The translations under genes were made by a program, and so were the position numbers. Positions 12,076 through 21,024 of a stretch of 64,000 nt of DNA are shown piece after piece. The first letter of the stretch is position 1. Every line of letters starts with the position of its first letter. Location of the stretch: the NCBI RefSeq assembly GCF_037026685.1, contig NZ_JBANET010000001.1:62001-126000 (forward strand), read 5' to 3'. The notes under the pieces were generated by a model that worked only from the letters and a program-made list of their open reading frames with translations, searched no databases and was not told the DNA's origin. Origin of the DNA: Orrella sp037026685. Its GTDB lineage: Bacteria; Pseudomonadota; Gammaproteobacteria; Burkholderiales; Burkholderiaceae_B.

Positions 12076-13413
12076 ATGCGCACCCTTCCCCGCATCGCCG
12101 GCCCGGCCGCCGCGTTGCTTTTTGCCTTGGCCGGCTCCCAGGCTGCGGCCGCACAGGCGGCGGCCGAGGCGGCAACCCAGATCCAGTTCTGGCATTCGAT
12201 GGAAGGCGCGCTGGGCGAGCGCGTCAACGAACTGGCGGCCGAGTTCAACAAGCGCCAGTCCAGCTACCGGGTCGTGCCCGTCTACAAGGGCAACTACGGC
12301 GAATCCATGAACGCCGGCATTGCCGCCTTTCGCGCCGGCAACGCGCCGGACATCCTGCAGGTCTTCGAGGTCGGCACCGCCACCATGATGTACGCCAAGG
12401 GCGCCATCAAGCCGGTGCAGCAGATGTCCGAGGAAGTGGGCGATCCCATCGACCCGTCGATCTTCATCGGCGCGGTGGCGGGCTATTACTCCTCGCCCGA
12501 GGGCAAGCTCGTCTCCATGCCCTTTAACAGCTCCACCCCGGTGTTCTACTACAACAAGGACGCCTTCAAGCAGGCCGGGCTGGATCCGGAAAAACCGCCC
12601 AAGACCTGGGAGGAAGTGGCCGAGGCCGGCCGCAAGCTGCGCCAGGCCGGGCTCGAGTGCGGCTACACCACCGGCTGGCCCTCCTGGGTGCAGCTCGAGA
12701 CCTTCTCGGCCTGGCACAACGTGCCCTATGCGACCCGCGCCAACGGCTTCGAGGGCCTGGACGCGCGCCTGGCGATCAACAGCGAGCTGCATGTGCGCCA
12801 CCTGTCGACGCTGGCCGAACTCGCCAAGGAAGGCGTGTTCACCTATGGCGGGCGCGGCGACGAGCCCAACGGGCTGTTCGTCTCGGGTCGCTGCGGCATG
12901 TTCACCGGCTCGAGCGGCAGCCGCGCCAACTTCCTGAAGAACGCCAAGTTCGAGTTCGGCATCTCCACCCTGCCCTATTACGGCGACGTGCAGGGCGCGC
13001 CGCAGAACACCATCATTGGCGGCGCCTCGCTGTGGGTCTTTGCCGACAAGTCGCCCGAGGTCTACAAGGGCGTGACGCAGTTCTTCAAGTTCCTGGCCAG
13101 CCCCGAGATCGCCGCCAAGTGGCACCAGCAGACCGGCTACGTGCCCGTCACCAAGGCCGCCTACGAGGCGACCCGCAAGTCGGGCTACTACGAGCAGAAT
13201 CCCGGCACCGACGTGGCCGTGCAGCAGCTGGACGTGGAGACCACCGCCCAGTCGCGCGGCATCCGCCTGGGCTACCTGCCGCAGATCCGCGAGATCGAGG
13301 AAGCCGAGATGGAGCGCATCTTCTCGGGCAAGGTGCAGGCCAAGGCGGGCCTGGAGAACGTCGTCAACCGCGGCAACGAACTGCTCGAGCGTTTCGAGAA
13401 GAGCGCGCGCTAG
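12076..13413 (+). CDS. ugpB: Glycerol-3-phosphate-binding protein UgpB
   Basis: Periplasmic receptor for sn-glycerol-3-phosphate and its diesters; 445 aa. The signal peptide ends near SQAAAAQA. The mature chain begins with the family hallmark QIQFWHSMEGALGERVNELAAEFNK split over two strands, then APDILQVFEVGTATMM and MPFNSSTPVFYYNKD. The start is clear: GGAGGA sits about 4-5 bp before the ATG. First gene of ugpBAEC; the gap to ugpA is 10 bp. Likely induced by phosphate limitation given the upstream Pho-like repeats. Confidence 0.93.
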   Translation: MRTLPRIAGPAAALLFALAGSQAAAAQAAAEAATQIQFWHSMEGALGERVNELAAEFNKRQSSYRVVPVYKGNYGESMNAGIAAFRAGNAPDILQVFEVGTATMMYAKGAIKPVQQMSEEVGDPIDPSIFIGAVAGYYSSPEGKLVSMPFNSSTPVFYYNKDAFKQAGLDPEKPPKTWEEVAEAGRKLRQAGLECGYTTGWPSWVQLETFSAWHNVPYATRANGFEGLDARLAINSELHVRHLSTLAELAKEGVFTYGGRGDEPNGLFVSGRCGMFTGSSGSRANFLKNAKFEFGISTLPYYGDVQGAPQNTIIGGASLWVFADKSPEVYKGVTQFFKFLASPEIAAKWHQQTGYVPVTKAAYEATRKSGYYEQNPGTDVAVQQLDVETTAQSRGIRLGYLPQIREIEEAEMERIFSGKVQAKAGLENVVNRGNELLERFEKSAR

Positions 13414-13423
13414 GCATCCTGCC

Positions 13424-14305
13424 ATGGAAAAACGGGTGGTCTTCGGGCACAAGACCCTGCCTTACCTGCTGCTGCTTCCGCAACTGGCCGTGACGGTGGT
13501 GTTCTTTTTCCTGCCGGCCGGCCAGGCCCTGTGGCAGTCCTTCAGGCTCGAAGACGTCTTTGGCCTGTCCTCGCAATTCGTGGGGCTGGCCAACTTCCAG
13601 GACCTGTTCCGCAACCAGGACTACCTGGATTCCTTTCGCGTCACCGCGGTGTTCTCAGTGCTGGTGGCCTTCTGCGGCCTGGCCGTCTCGCTGCTGCTGG
13701 CGGTCATGGCCGATCGCGTGGTGCGCGGCGCCGGCCTGTACAAGACGCTGCTGATCTGGCCCTACGCCGTGGCCCCGGCCGTGGTGGGCGTGCTTTGGCT
13801 GTTTCTTTTCTCGCCCTCGGTGGGGGTGCTGGCCGTGGCCCTGCGCGAGGCCGGCTACGCCTGGAACCCGCGGCTCAACGGCAACCAGGCCATGGCCCTG
13901 GTGATCATCGCCGCGGTCTGGAAGCAGATCTCGTACAACTTCCTGTTCTTCCTGGCCGGCCTGCAATCGATCCCCCGCTCGCTGATCGAGGCGGCCGCCA
14001 TCGACGGCGCCGGCCCGGCGCGGCGCTTCTGGACCATCGTCTTTCCCCTGCTCTCGCCCACCACCTTCTTCCTGCTGGTGGTCAACGTCATCTACGCCTT
14101 CTTCGACACCTTCGCGGTCATCGACACCACCACCCAGGGCGGGCCCGGCACCTCCACCGCCATACTGGTCTACAAGGTCTACAGCGACGGCTTTCGCGGC
14201 CTGAACCTGGGCAGCTCGGCGGCGCAGTCGGTCATCCTGATGCTGGTCGTGATCGCGCTGACCGTGGCGCAGTTCCGCTACATCGACCGCAAGGTCAACT
14301 ACTAG
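13424..14305 (+). CDS. ugpA: Glycerol-3-phosphate ABC permease UgpA
   Basis: Inner-membrane permease, 293 aa with six predicted helices. It begins LPYLLLLPQLAVTVVFFFLPAGQALWQS and contains the EAA-loop EAAAIDGAGPARRFWTIVFPLL that docks the UgpC ATPase. The closing IDRKVNY is typical of UgpA. Works as a heterodimer with UgpE in the inner membrane. Spacing within the operon is tight (10 bp after ugpB). Confidence 0.93.
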   Translation: MEKRVVFGHKTLPYLLLLPQLAVTVVFFFLPAGQALWQSFRLEDVFGLSSQFVGLANFQDLFRNQDYLDSFRVTAVFSVLVAFCGLAVSLLLAVMADRVVRGAGLYKTLLIWPYAVAPAVVGVLWLFLFSPSVGVLAVALREAGYAWNPRLNGNQAMALVIIAAVWKQISYNFLFFLAGLQSIPRSLIEAAAIDGAGPARRFWTIVFPLLSPTTFFLLVVNVIYAFFDTFAVIDTTTQGGPGTSTAILVYKVYSDGFRGLNLGSSAAQSVILMLVVIALTVAQFRYIDRKVNY

Positions 14306-14328
14306 ATTCCCGACCAGGAGCCACGCCC

Positions 14329-14382
14329 ATGCCCCGCGCCGCCCCGCCCGCCCAGGCCGTCCCGGAGACGGCGCCATGGTAG
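14329..14382 (+). CDS. 17-codon leader ORF overlapping ugpE start
   Basis: A short frame, MPRAAPPAQAVPETAPW, begins 8 bp after an AGGAG. Its TAG stop lies just past the ugpE ATG, in a +1 offset. It could couple ugpE translation to that of upstream cistrons. No homology can be judged. The alternative is that this stretch is simply spacer DNA whose AGGAG is fortuitous, since ugpE has its own GGAG. Confidence 0.3.
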   Translation: MPRAAPPAQAVPETAPW

Positions 14383-15227
14383 AGCGCCGCCCCTGGCTGG
14401 ACGTGCTGGCCCACGCGGTGCTGCTGCTGGGCCTGCTCCTGGTGGCCTTCCCGCTCTACGTCACTTTCGTGGCCTCCACCCAGACCGCCCAGGAGGTCGC
14501 GGCCGCGCCGATGTCGCTGCTGCCGGGCTCGCACTTCGTCGATAACTACACGCGCGCGCTGTTCGCCGGGGCGGGCGGCGGGGGCTATGCGCCGCCGGTG
14601 GGCCGGATGATGTGGGTCAGCCTGGTGATGGCCCTGGGCATCGCGCTGGGCAAGATCGCGATCTCGCTGCTGTCGGCCTTCGCGGTGGTGTATTTCCGTT
14701 TTCCGCTGCGCATGTTCTTTTTCTGGATGATCTTCGTGACGCTGATGCTGCCGGTCGAGGTGCGCATCGCGCCCACCTACAAGGTGGTGGCCGACCTGGG
14801 ACTGCTCAACAGCTACGCCGGCCTGACCCTGCCGCTGATCGCCTCGGCCACGGCCACCTTCCTGTTCCGCCAGTTCTTCATGACGGTGCCGGACGAGCTG
14901 GTCGAGGCCGCCCGCATCGACGGCGCCGGCCCCATGCGCTTTTTCAAGGACATCCTGCTGCCGCTGTCGCGCACCAGCATCGCCGCCCTGTTCGTGATCC
15001 AGTTCATCTACGGCTGGAACCAGTACCTGTGGCCGCTGCTGGTCACCACGCAGGAGGACATGTATCCCGTGGTGATCGGCATCCGCCGCATGATCAGCGG
15101 CGGCGACAGCGTCACCGAATGGAACATCGTCATGGCCACGGCCATCCTGGCCATGCTGCCGCCGGGCCTGGTCGTGGTGCTGATGCAGAAATGGTTCGTC
15201 AAGGGCCTGGTAGACAGCGAGAAATAG
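14376..15227 (+). CDS. ugpE: Glycerol-3-phosphate ABC permease UgpE
   Basis: Second membrane subunit, 283 aa, six helices. Recognised by VAFPLYVTFVASTQTAQEV, the MMLPVEVRI block (here LMLPVEVRIAPTYKVV), the EAA-loop EAARIDGAGPMRFFKDILLPLS and the UgpE C-terminus MQKWFVKGLVDSEK. ATG 14376 has GGAG 8 bp upstream. Followed by ugpC after 5 bp. Confidence 0.93.
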   Translation: MVERRPWLDVLAHAVLLLGLLLVAFPLYVTFVASTQTAQEVAAAPMSLLPGSHFVDNYTRALFAGAGGGGYAPPVGRMMWVSLVMALGIALGKIAISLLSAFAVVYFRFPLRMFFFWMIFVTLMLPVEVRIAPTYKVVADLGLLNSYAGLTLPLIASATATFLFRQFFMTVPDELVEAARIDGAGPMRFFKDILLPLSRTSIAALFVIQFIYGWNQYLWPLLVTTQEDMYPVVIGIRRMISGGDSVTEWNIVMATAILAMLPPGLVVVLMQKWFVKGLVDSEK

Positions 15228-15232
15228 CAACG

Positions 15233-16315
<1,083 letters not shown>

Positions 16316-16317
16316 AC

Positions 16318-16401
16318 ATGGCCGCTTGGACACGTCGTACGTTCGTTTGAACACGTGACATGTCCGTTTGAACACGTCACATGTCCGTTTGAACACGTCC
16401 G
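16318..16401 (+). repeat. Four tandem copies of a 21-bp unit
   Basis: Starting 3 bp after the ugpC stop are four head-to-tail 21-bp units (16318, 16339, 16360, 16381) with core CCGTTTGAACACGT. The two central copies are almost identical; the first is diverged at about five positions. Unit length is a multiple of 3 and close to two helical turns. It is absent from the otherwise related intergenic region at 45.5 kb. It has no spacers, so it is a minisatellite and not CRISPR. Confidence 0.85.
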
Positions 16402-16937
16402 CCGAGGCCGGGCGGGGCGTCGGGCGATGCCGTCGCCGTGCGGCGCGGTTGCGCCGCGCCCGGCGCCAGAAATCGCCCGCCACCCCGCCCGGCCTCGACG
16501 GACTGCGGAGTCTGGGCTTGGTCCGGTGCTGGGGGCGGAGTCGTTCTTGCCTGCTTGCCCCACACCACTTGAAAGAGAAAGATCTTGCGGGGCCGCTCAA
16601 GCGGGGCGCGCAGGCGCCCCTTCTTTCGCATTCGACCGCCACTTTTGAGAGGTAGGGGCGGCGGGGCAAGTTGGAAGACTTCAGGGGCGTGGCAGTTGTG
16701 AGGGGCGTGGCGGGGTGGCAGGACGCGGCCCCGAACGACGCCACGCCATACGGGTCTCTCGCCCCTGAAATCTTCGGCCCTGCAAAGTCTTTCTCTCTCA
16801 CCCCGGCGGGGAGAAGGATGCAAGAACGGCCAAGCCCCCCGGCGGTAGGACAATCAACGACTCCGAAGGCTGGCGGGGCCGGGGGCAGTGGCGGGCGATC
16901 ATGAGCCCGCCGCTGCCACCGGCCACGGCGGCCGTCA
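16397..16937. repeat. Composite inverted-repeat element, copy 1 (truncated)
   Basis: Non-coding element filling the gap between convergent ugpC and the orphan livJ-like gene. Block A (16397-16503) is a near-perfect 32-bp inverted repeat (three mismatches) around a GC hairpin. Block B (16541-16594) is mirrored by B' (16776-16830). Block D (16811-16937) holds a 20-bp hairpin with loop GATCATGA. The same blocks, same order and orientation, occur at 45541-46207. Compared with that copy it lacks about 79 bp between two CGGCCCTGC direct repeats, leaving a single one at 16775. No credible protein is encoded. The remaining 16938-16976 is plain spacer. Confidence 0.85.
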
Positions 16938-16976
16938 GGAGAGCGGCCCAACCGTCAAGCCACCGCCCAACAACCC

Positions 16977-18092
16977 TCACTTCACCGCCGTCTTGCTCCC
17001 ATCCTTGTGCCAGGTGAACACGTCGAACTCGAAGTTCTCCAGGTCGCCCTGCTCGTTCCACGAGACCTTGCCCAGCGGCGTCTCGAAGCTGTTGGCGTGC
17101 AGGTAGGCCGCCACCTTGGTGGGGTCGGTGCTGCCGCTGCCCTTGATCGCGTCCACGATCACCTGGGTGGCCGTGTAGGCGGTCATCTGGAACGCGCCCG
17201 AGGGGTTGCGGCCCTTGTCGGTAAAGGCCTTGACGATGTCGGCGTTGTCCGGATCGGCGGCGAAGTCGGCCGGCAGGGTCACCAGCATGCCTTCGACCGC
17301 GTCGCCGGCGATGGCGTTGATGTCGGGGTTGCCCGTGCCTTCGGGGCCCATGAAGCGCACCTTCAGGCCCTGTTCGGCGCCCTGGCGCAGCAGCAGGCCC
17401 ATTTCGGGGTGATAGCCGCCGTAGTACACGAAATCCACGCCCGAGGACTTGAGCTTGGTGATGATGGCCGAGTAGTCGGTATCGCCGGCGTTGATGCCCT
17501 CGAACACCGGCACCTCGATCTTGGCGTCCAGCAGGCCCTGGCGCACGGCGCTGGCGATGCCCTGGCCGTAGGACTGCTTGTCGTGCAGCACGCCGACCTT
17601 GGCGGGCTTGATCTTCTCGGCGATGAAGGCGGCGGCGGCCGGGCCCTGCTGGTCGTCGCGGCCGATGGTGCGGAAGATGAACTCGTAGTTCTTGCCGTCG
17701 GTCAGGGCCGGCGAGGTGGCCGAAGGCGTCACCATGACCACGCCTTCGTTGTTGTAGATGTCGGCCGCCGCGATGGTGGCGCCCGAGCACACGTGGCCGA
17801 CCACGAAGCCGATGTTCTGGTTGACCACGCGGTTGGCGGCGACCGGGCCCTGCTTGGGCTCGCAGCCGTCGTCGATGGTGACCACTTCGAGCTGCTTGCC
17901 CTGCACGCCGCCGGCGGCGTTGATGCGCTCGACCGCGGTGTGGACCCCTTCCTTGACCATGTCGCCATACTGCGTCAGGGCACCGGTCATCGGGCCGACG
18001 ATGGCGATCTTGATGCTTTCTGCCTGGGCGGCGGGGGCCAGGGCCATGCCAAGGGCCACGGCGAGCGGGGCCAGGGGGGTTGCCAGTTTCAT
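16977..18092 (-). CDS. Orphan LivJ-type branched-chain amino-acid-binding protein
   Basis: Periplasmic type I binding protein of 371 aa with signal peptide (cleaved near PAAQA). It shares IVGPMTGALTQYGD, IDDGCEPKQGPVAANRVV, FRTIGRDDQQGP and YYGGYHPEMGLLLRQ with the livJ at 8081-9196 and is clearly a paralogue. No permease or ATPase lies beside it, so it probably feeds the LivHMGF complex with a different ligand preference or expression. Start supported by AGGAG before the ATG. Its 3' end is 40 bp from composite repeat copy 1. Confidence 0.9.
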   Translation of the reverse strand: MKLATPLAPLAVALGMALAPAAQAESIKIAIVGPMTGALTQYGDMVKEGVHTAVERINAAGGVQGKQLEVVTIDDGCEPKQGPVAANRVVNQNIGFVVGHVCSGATIAAADIYNNEGVVMVTPSATSPALTDGKNYEFIFRTIGRDDQQGPAAAAFIAEKIKPAKVGVLHDKQSYGQGIASAVRQGLLDAKIEVPVFEGINAGDTDYSAIITKLKSSGVDFVYYGGYHPEMGLLLRQGAEQGLKVRFMGPEGTGNPDINAIAGDAVEGMLVTLPADFAADPDNADIVKAFTDKGRNPSGAFQMTAYTATQVIVDAIKGSGSTDPTKVAAYLHANSFETPLGKVSWNEQGDLENFEFDVFTWHKDGSKTAVK

Positions 18093-18192
18093 AGTTCGCT
18101 CCTTGGGGGGATTGTTCGTGGACCGGGTGCGTGCGAGCCCCGGATGCGAGCCAAGGATACACGATGCGCCGCCTTGGCCCAGCGGGTTTTAT

Positions 18193-18210
18193 ATATCCGA
18201 ATTCGTATAT
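18193..18210. promoter_or_regulatory. AT-rich imperfect palindrome in divergent promoter region
   Basis: ATAT-C-CGAATTCG-T-ATAT reads as a palindrome with one mismatched pair. It sits in a conspicuously AT-rich patch (about 18188-18240) between the orphan livJ-like gene and the RBBP9-like gene. It is likely the promoter/operator region for one or both genes; the factor is unknown. Confidence 0.4.
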
Positions 18211-18264
18211 GCAAACGGAAAATTATTATTTTGAGTTAGGTAAGGCCGGCGGCATCATCCTCGC

Positions 18265-18861
18265 ATGCGATTTCAACCGATCATCGTCCCTGGCTGGCGC
18301 AATTCCGGACCGGACCATTGGCAAAGCCTCTGGATGGACCGCTTGCCCAACGCCGTGCGGGTCCAGCAGCACGACTGGGAGCAGCCCGACCCGGTGCGCT
18401 GGACCGCTGGCGTGGCCCAGGCCGTCGATGCGGCAAGCTGCCCCGCCCTGCTGATCGCCCACAGCCTGGGCTGCCTGGCGGTGGCGCGCCTGCCGGTGGC
18501 CCTGCGCCATCGGGTGGCCGGCGCATTGCTGGTGGCCCCGGCCGATGTCGAACGCACGGACGCCCCGGCCGCCCTGCGCGGCTTTGCGCCCGTGCCCGAC
18601 CAGCCGCTGGGCTTTCAAAGCGTGGTGGTCGCCAGCGACGACGATCCCTGCTGCCGCCTCGAGCGCGCGCGCGTTTTTGCCCATGATTGGGGCAGCCGGC
18701 TGGTGGTGCTGCAGCAGGCCGGCCACATCAACGCCGAATCAGGGCACGGCTCCTGGCCTGAAGGCCTGAAGCTGCTGGCGGCGCTGCGCCGGCGCGCGGT
18801 CTGGCGCGTGTCGCCGCCCGGCCCGCGCATCCCGCCGGTGCCCGGGGCGGCGGGCAGCTGA
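18265..18861 (+). CDS. RBBP9/YdeN-family alpha/beta serine hydrolase
   Basis: Small cytosolic alpha/beta hydrolase of 198 aa. The nucleophile elbow is AHSLG (Ser67). The acid lies around ASDDDP (about 127-130) and the catalytic His in the family-diagnostic AGHINAESGHGSWPEG, close to the GHxNxxSGxGxWPxG of RBBP9/YdeN proteins. Substrate unknown. The C-terminal 25 residues are Pro/Arg-rich. It precedes sbp by 56 bp on the same strand and may share its transcript. Confidence 0.85.
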   Translation: MRFQPIIVPGWRNSGPDHWQSLWMDRLPNAVRVQQHDWEQPDPVRWTAGVAQAVDAASCPALLIAHSLGCLAVARLPVALRHRVAGALLVAPADVERTDAPAALRGFAPVPDQPLGFQSVVVASDDDPCCRLERARVFAHDWGSRLVVLQQAGHINAESGHGSWPEGLKLLAALRRRAVWRVSPPGPRIPPVPGAAGS

Positions 18862-18917
18862 CCCTCCTTGATATCTTTGCAGGTTTTTCTTCCAGTCCCG
18901 ACCTTACGGAATCCACC

Positions 18918-19928
18918 ATGAAGCTCCAGCGTCTTTTCGCCCTCACCGCCCTGCTCGCCGCCGGCGCCGCCGCGCCCGCGCACGCCCAGCAGACCTTGTT
19001 GAACACCTCCTACGACATCGCCCGCGAGCTGTTCACCGAGATCAATCCCAAGTTCGTCGAGCACTGGAAGCAGACCACCGGCGAGACGATCAAGATCGAC
19101 CAGTCCTTCGGCGGCACTTCCAGGCAGGCCCAGGCCATCCTGCAGGGCCTGAAGGCCGACACGGTCACCTTCAACCAGGTGCCCGACGTCGAGATCCTGG
19201 CCAACCGCGGCCTGGTGGGCAAGGACTGGCAGCAGCGCTTTCCGAACAACAGCTCGCCCTACTACAGCACCATCGCCTTCCTGGTGCGCAAGGGCAATCC
19301 CAAGAACATCAAGACCTGGGACGACCTGGTGCGCGATGACGTGAAGGTGGTCTTCCCCAATCCCAAGACCTCGGGCAACGCGCGCTACACCTATCTGGGC
19401 GCATGGCTGTACGCCGACGAGAAATTCGGCGGCGACCAGGCCAAGGTGCGCGAATTCGTGGGCAAGCTGCTTGCCAACGTCGAGAGCTTCCCCACCGGCG
19501 GGCGCGGCGCGACGGTCGCCTTCGCCCAGAACAACCAGGGCGACGCGGTGCTGACCTTCGAGTCGGAAGTCAATAACATCGCCAACAGCGACGAGTTCAA
19601 GGCCCAGGGCTTCGAGATCGTGGTGCCGCCGGTCAGCGTGCTGGCCGAGTTCCCCGTGGCCGTGGTCGACCGGGTGGCCGACGAAAAGAAAACCCGCAAG
19701 CTGGCCGAGGAGTACCTGAAGTTCCAGTACACGCCCGAGATCCAGGCGCTGCTGGCGGGCTTTAACTACCGCGTGCACGATCCCGAGGTGGTCAAGGCCA
19801 ACGCCAGCCGCTTTCCCGAAGTCCGCCTGATCAACCCCACCGAAAAACTGGGCAGCTGGGCCGACATCACCAAGACCCACTTCGCCTCGGGCGGCGTGTT
19901 GGACGAGCTGCTGGCCAAGGGCCGCTAG
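18918..19928 (+). CDS. sbp: Periplasmic sulfate-binding protein
   Basis: Periplasmic receptor for sulfate/thiosulfate import, 336 aa. Signal peptide ends near AAPAHAQQ. Family blocks seen: LLNTSYDIARELF, the sulfate-cradling IDQSFGGTSRQAQAILQGL, FNQVPDVEIL, NPKTSGNARYTYLGAW and GDAVLTFESE. Followed by cysT and cysW; the gap to cysT (174 bp) is long and GC-rich. I cannot separate Sbp from CysP by sequence alone, but the length and YDIARELF fit Sbp. Confidence 0.92.
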   Translation: MKLQRLFALTALLAAGAAAPAHAQQTLLNTSYDIARELFTEINPKFVEHWKQTTGETIKIDQSFGGTSRQAQAILQGLKADTVTFNQVPDVEILANRGLVGKDWQQRFPNNSSPYYSTIAFLVRKGNPKNIKTWDDLVRDDVKVVFPNPKTSGNARYTYLGAWLYADEKFGGDQAKVREFVGKLLANVESFPTGGRGATVAFAQNNQGDAVLTFESEVNNIANSDEFKAQGFEIVVPPVSVLAEFPVAVVDRVADEKKTRKLAEEYLKFQYTPEIQALLAGFNYRVHDPEVVKANASRFPEVRLINPTEKLGSWADITKTHFASGGVLDELLAKGR

Positions 19929-20102
19929 GCATCCCGCGCGCCTCGGGCCCTCTCCGGCGGCGCGGCCCCCTCCTGCGGCGCGGCCCGGTCCGGCCGGCCG
20001 GACGGCCGGGCGCGGGCTGGCGCCCGGCCAGGGGCCGGGCCGCCGGCGCCGCCCCCTGGGGCCGCGGCGTTCGGGCGTGGCGAATAATGTATCCTCCCGC
20101 CC
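19929..20102 (+). other. GC-rich gap between sbp and cysT
   Basis: 174 bp of extreme GC content with several overlapping self-complementary runs (for example around 19995-20040, CCGGCCGGCCGGACGGCCGG). No gene. Likely a structured intercistronic segment that lowers permease expression relative to the binding protein; no defined T-tract terminator is seen. Confidence 0.45.
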
Positions 20103-20942
20103 ATGCCGAATTTCTTCACCCGCCATCCGACTCTGCCCGGCTTCGGCTTGAGCTTCGGTGTCAGCGTTCTCTATATCTCGCTGGTGATTCTGCTGCCGAT
20201 CACCGCCTTGTTCCTTTACGTCAGCGACATGAGCTGGGCGCAGTACTGGCGCGCGATCAGCGATCCGCGCGTGGTGGCCAGCTACCGCGTGACCCTGAGC
20301 GGCGCGGCGTGGGCCACCTTGCTGGCCACGCTCATCGGCCTGCTGCTGGCCTGGGTGCTGGTGCGCTACGAGTTTCCCGGGCGCCGCCTGCTCGATGCGC
20401 TGGTGGACCTGCCTTTTGCCCTGCCCACGGCCGTGGCCGGCCTGACGCTGTCGGTGCTGCTCTCGCCAGGCGGCTGGGTCGGCCAGTTTCTCGCGCCGCT
20501 GGGCTGGAAAGTGGCCTATGCCTATCCCGGCCTGGTGGTGGCCATGGTGTTCACCAGCCTGCCTTTCGTGGTCCGTTCGGTGCAACCGGTGCTGGCCGAG
20601 CTCGGGCCCGAGTACGAAGAAGCGGCCCATACGCTAGGCGCCAACGACTGGCAGACGCTCTGGCGGGTACTGCTGCCGGCCCTGGTGCCGGCGCTGACCA
20701 CGGGCGCCTCGCAGTCCTTCATCCGCAGCCTGGGCGAGTTCGGCGCCGTGGTCATGATCGCCGGCAACATTCCCTACCAGACCGAGATCACCTCGCTGAT
20801 GATCTTTACCCGCCTGAACGAATACGACTATCCCGCCGCTTCGGCGATCGCCAGCGTGGTGCTGATAGCCTCGCTGCTGCTGCTGTTCCTGCTGCAGGTG
20901 CTGCAGGGGCGCTTGCTGCCCTGGCAACGCACCGGAGGCTGA
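20103..20942 (+). CDS. cysT: Sulfate ABC transporter permease CysT (CysU)
   Basis: Inner-membrane permease of 279 aa with six helices. Recognised by PTLPGFGLSFGVSVLYISLVILLP split over the first helix, RYEFPGRRLLDALVDLPFALPTAVAGLTL and the EAA-loop EEAAHTLGANDWQTLWRVLLP. The conserved GASQSFIRSLGEFGAVVMIAGN is also present. Forms the channel with CysW. A GC-rich repeat with hairpin separates it from cysW. Confidence 0.93.
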   Translation: MPNFFTRHPTLPGFGLSFGVSVLYISLVILLPITALFLYVSDMSWAQYWRAISDPRVVASYRVTLSGAAWATLLATLIGLLLAWVLVRYEFPGRRLLDALVDLPFALPTAVAGLTLSVLLSPGGWVGQFLAPLGWKVAYAYPGLVVAMVFTSLPFVVRSVQPVLAELGPEYEEAAHTLGANDWQTLWRVLLPALVPALTTGASQSFIRSLGEFGAVVMIAGNIPYQTEITSLMIFTRLNEYDYPAASAIASVVLIASLLLLFLLQVLQGRLLPWQRTGG

Positions 20943-20954
20943 ACGTGAAGAAAT

Positions 20955-20996
20955 CCCCCCACGCTGCGCCTTCGGCTTGCTGCCCCCCGGGGGGGC
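20955..20996. repeat. GC-rich intergenic repeat with hairpin between cysT and cysW
   Basis: The gap contains CCCCCCACGCTGCG, a short TTCGGCTTGCTG segment and then GCCCCCCGGGGGGGC followed shortly by TTTTT. This arrangement resembles a short repeat that I recall as common in intergenic regions of Burkholderiales genomes. The terminal palindrome plus T run also looks like an intrinsic terminator or attenuator inside the operon. Confidence 0.55.
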
Positions 20997-21024
20997 CGCT
21001 TTTTCATTTTGGGACGGCCCGGCA

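Noticed and set aside
16318..16401. Possible CRISPR array
   Set aside because: Units are contiguous without spacers and no cas gene is present; it is a minisatellite.
16355..16655. Short frames in the composite repeat, including a heptapeptide-repeat translation (TCPFEHV)
   Set aside because: The repeat arises from the 21-bp DNA unit; the frames are not shared in the second copy and have no start signals.
16397..16937. Insertion sequence or transposon remnant
   Set aside because: No transposase reading frame and no clear target-site duplication seen; kept as a repeat of unknown type. A MITE-like origin is not excluded.
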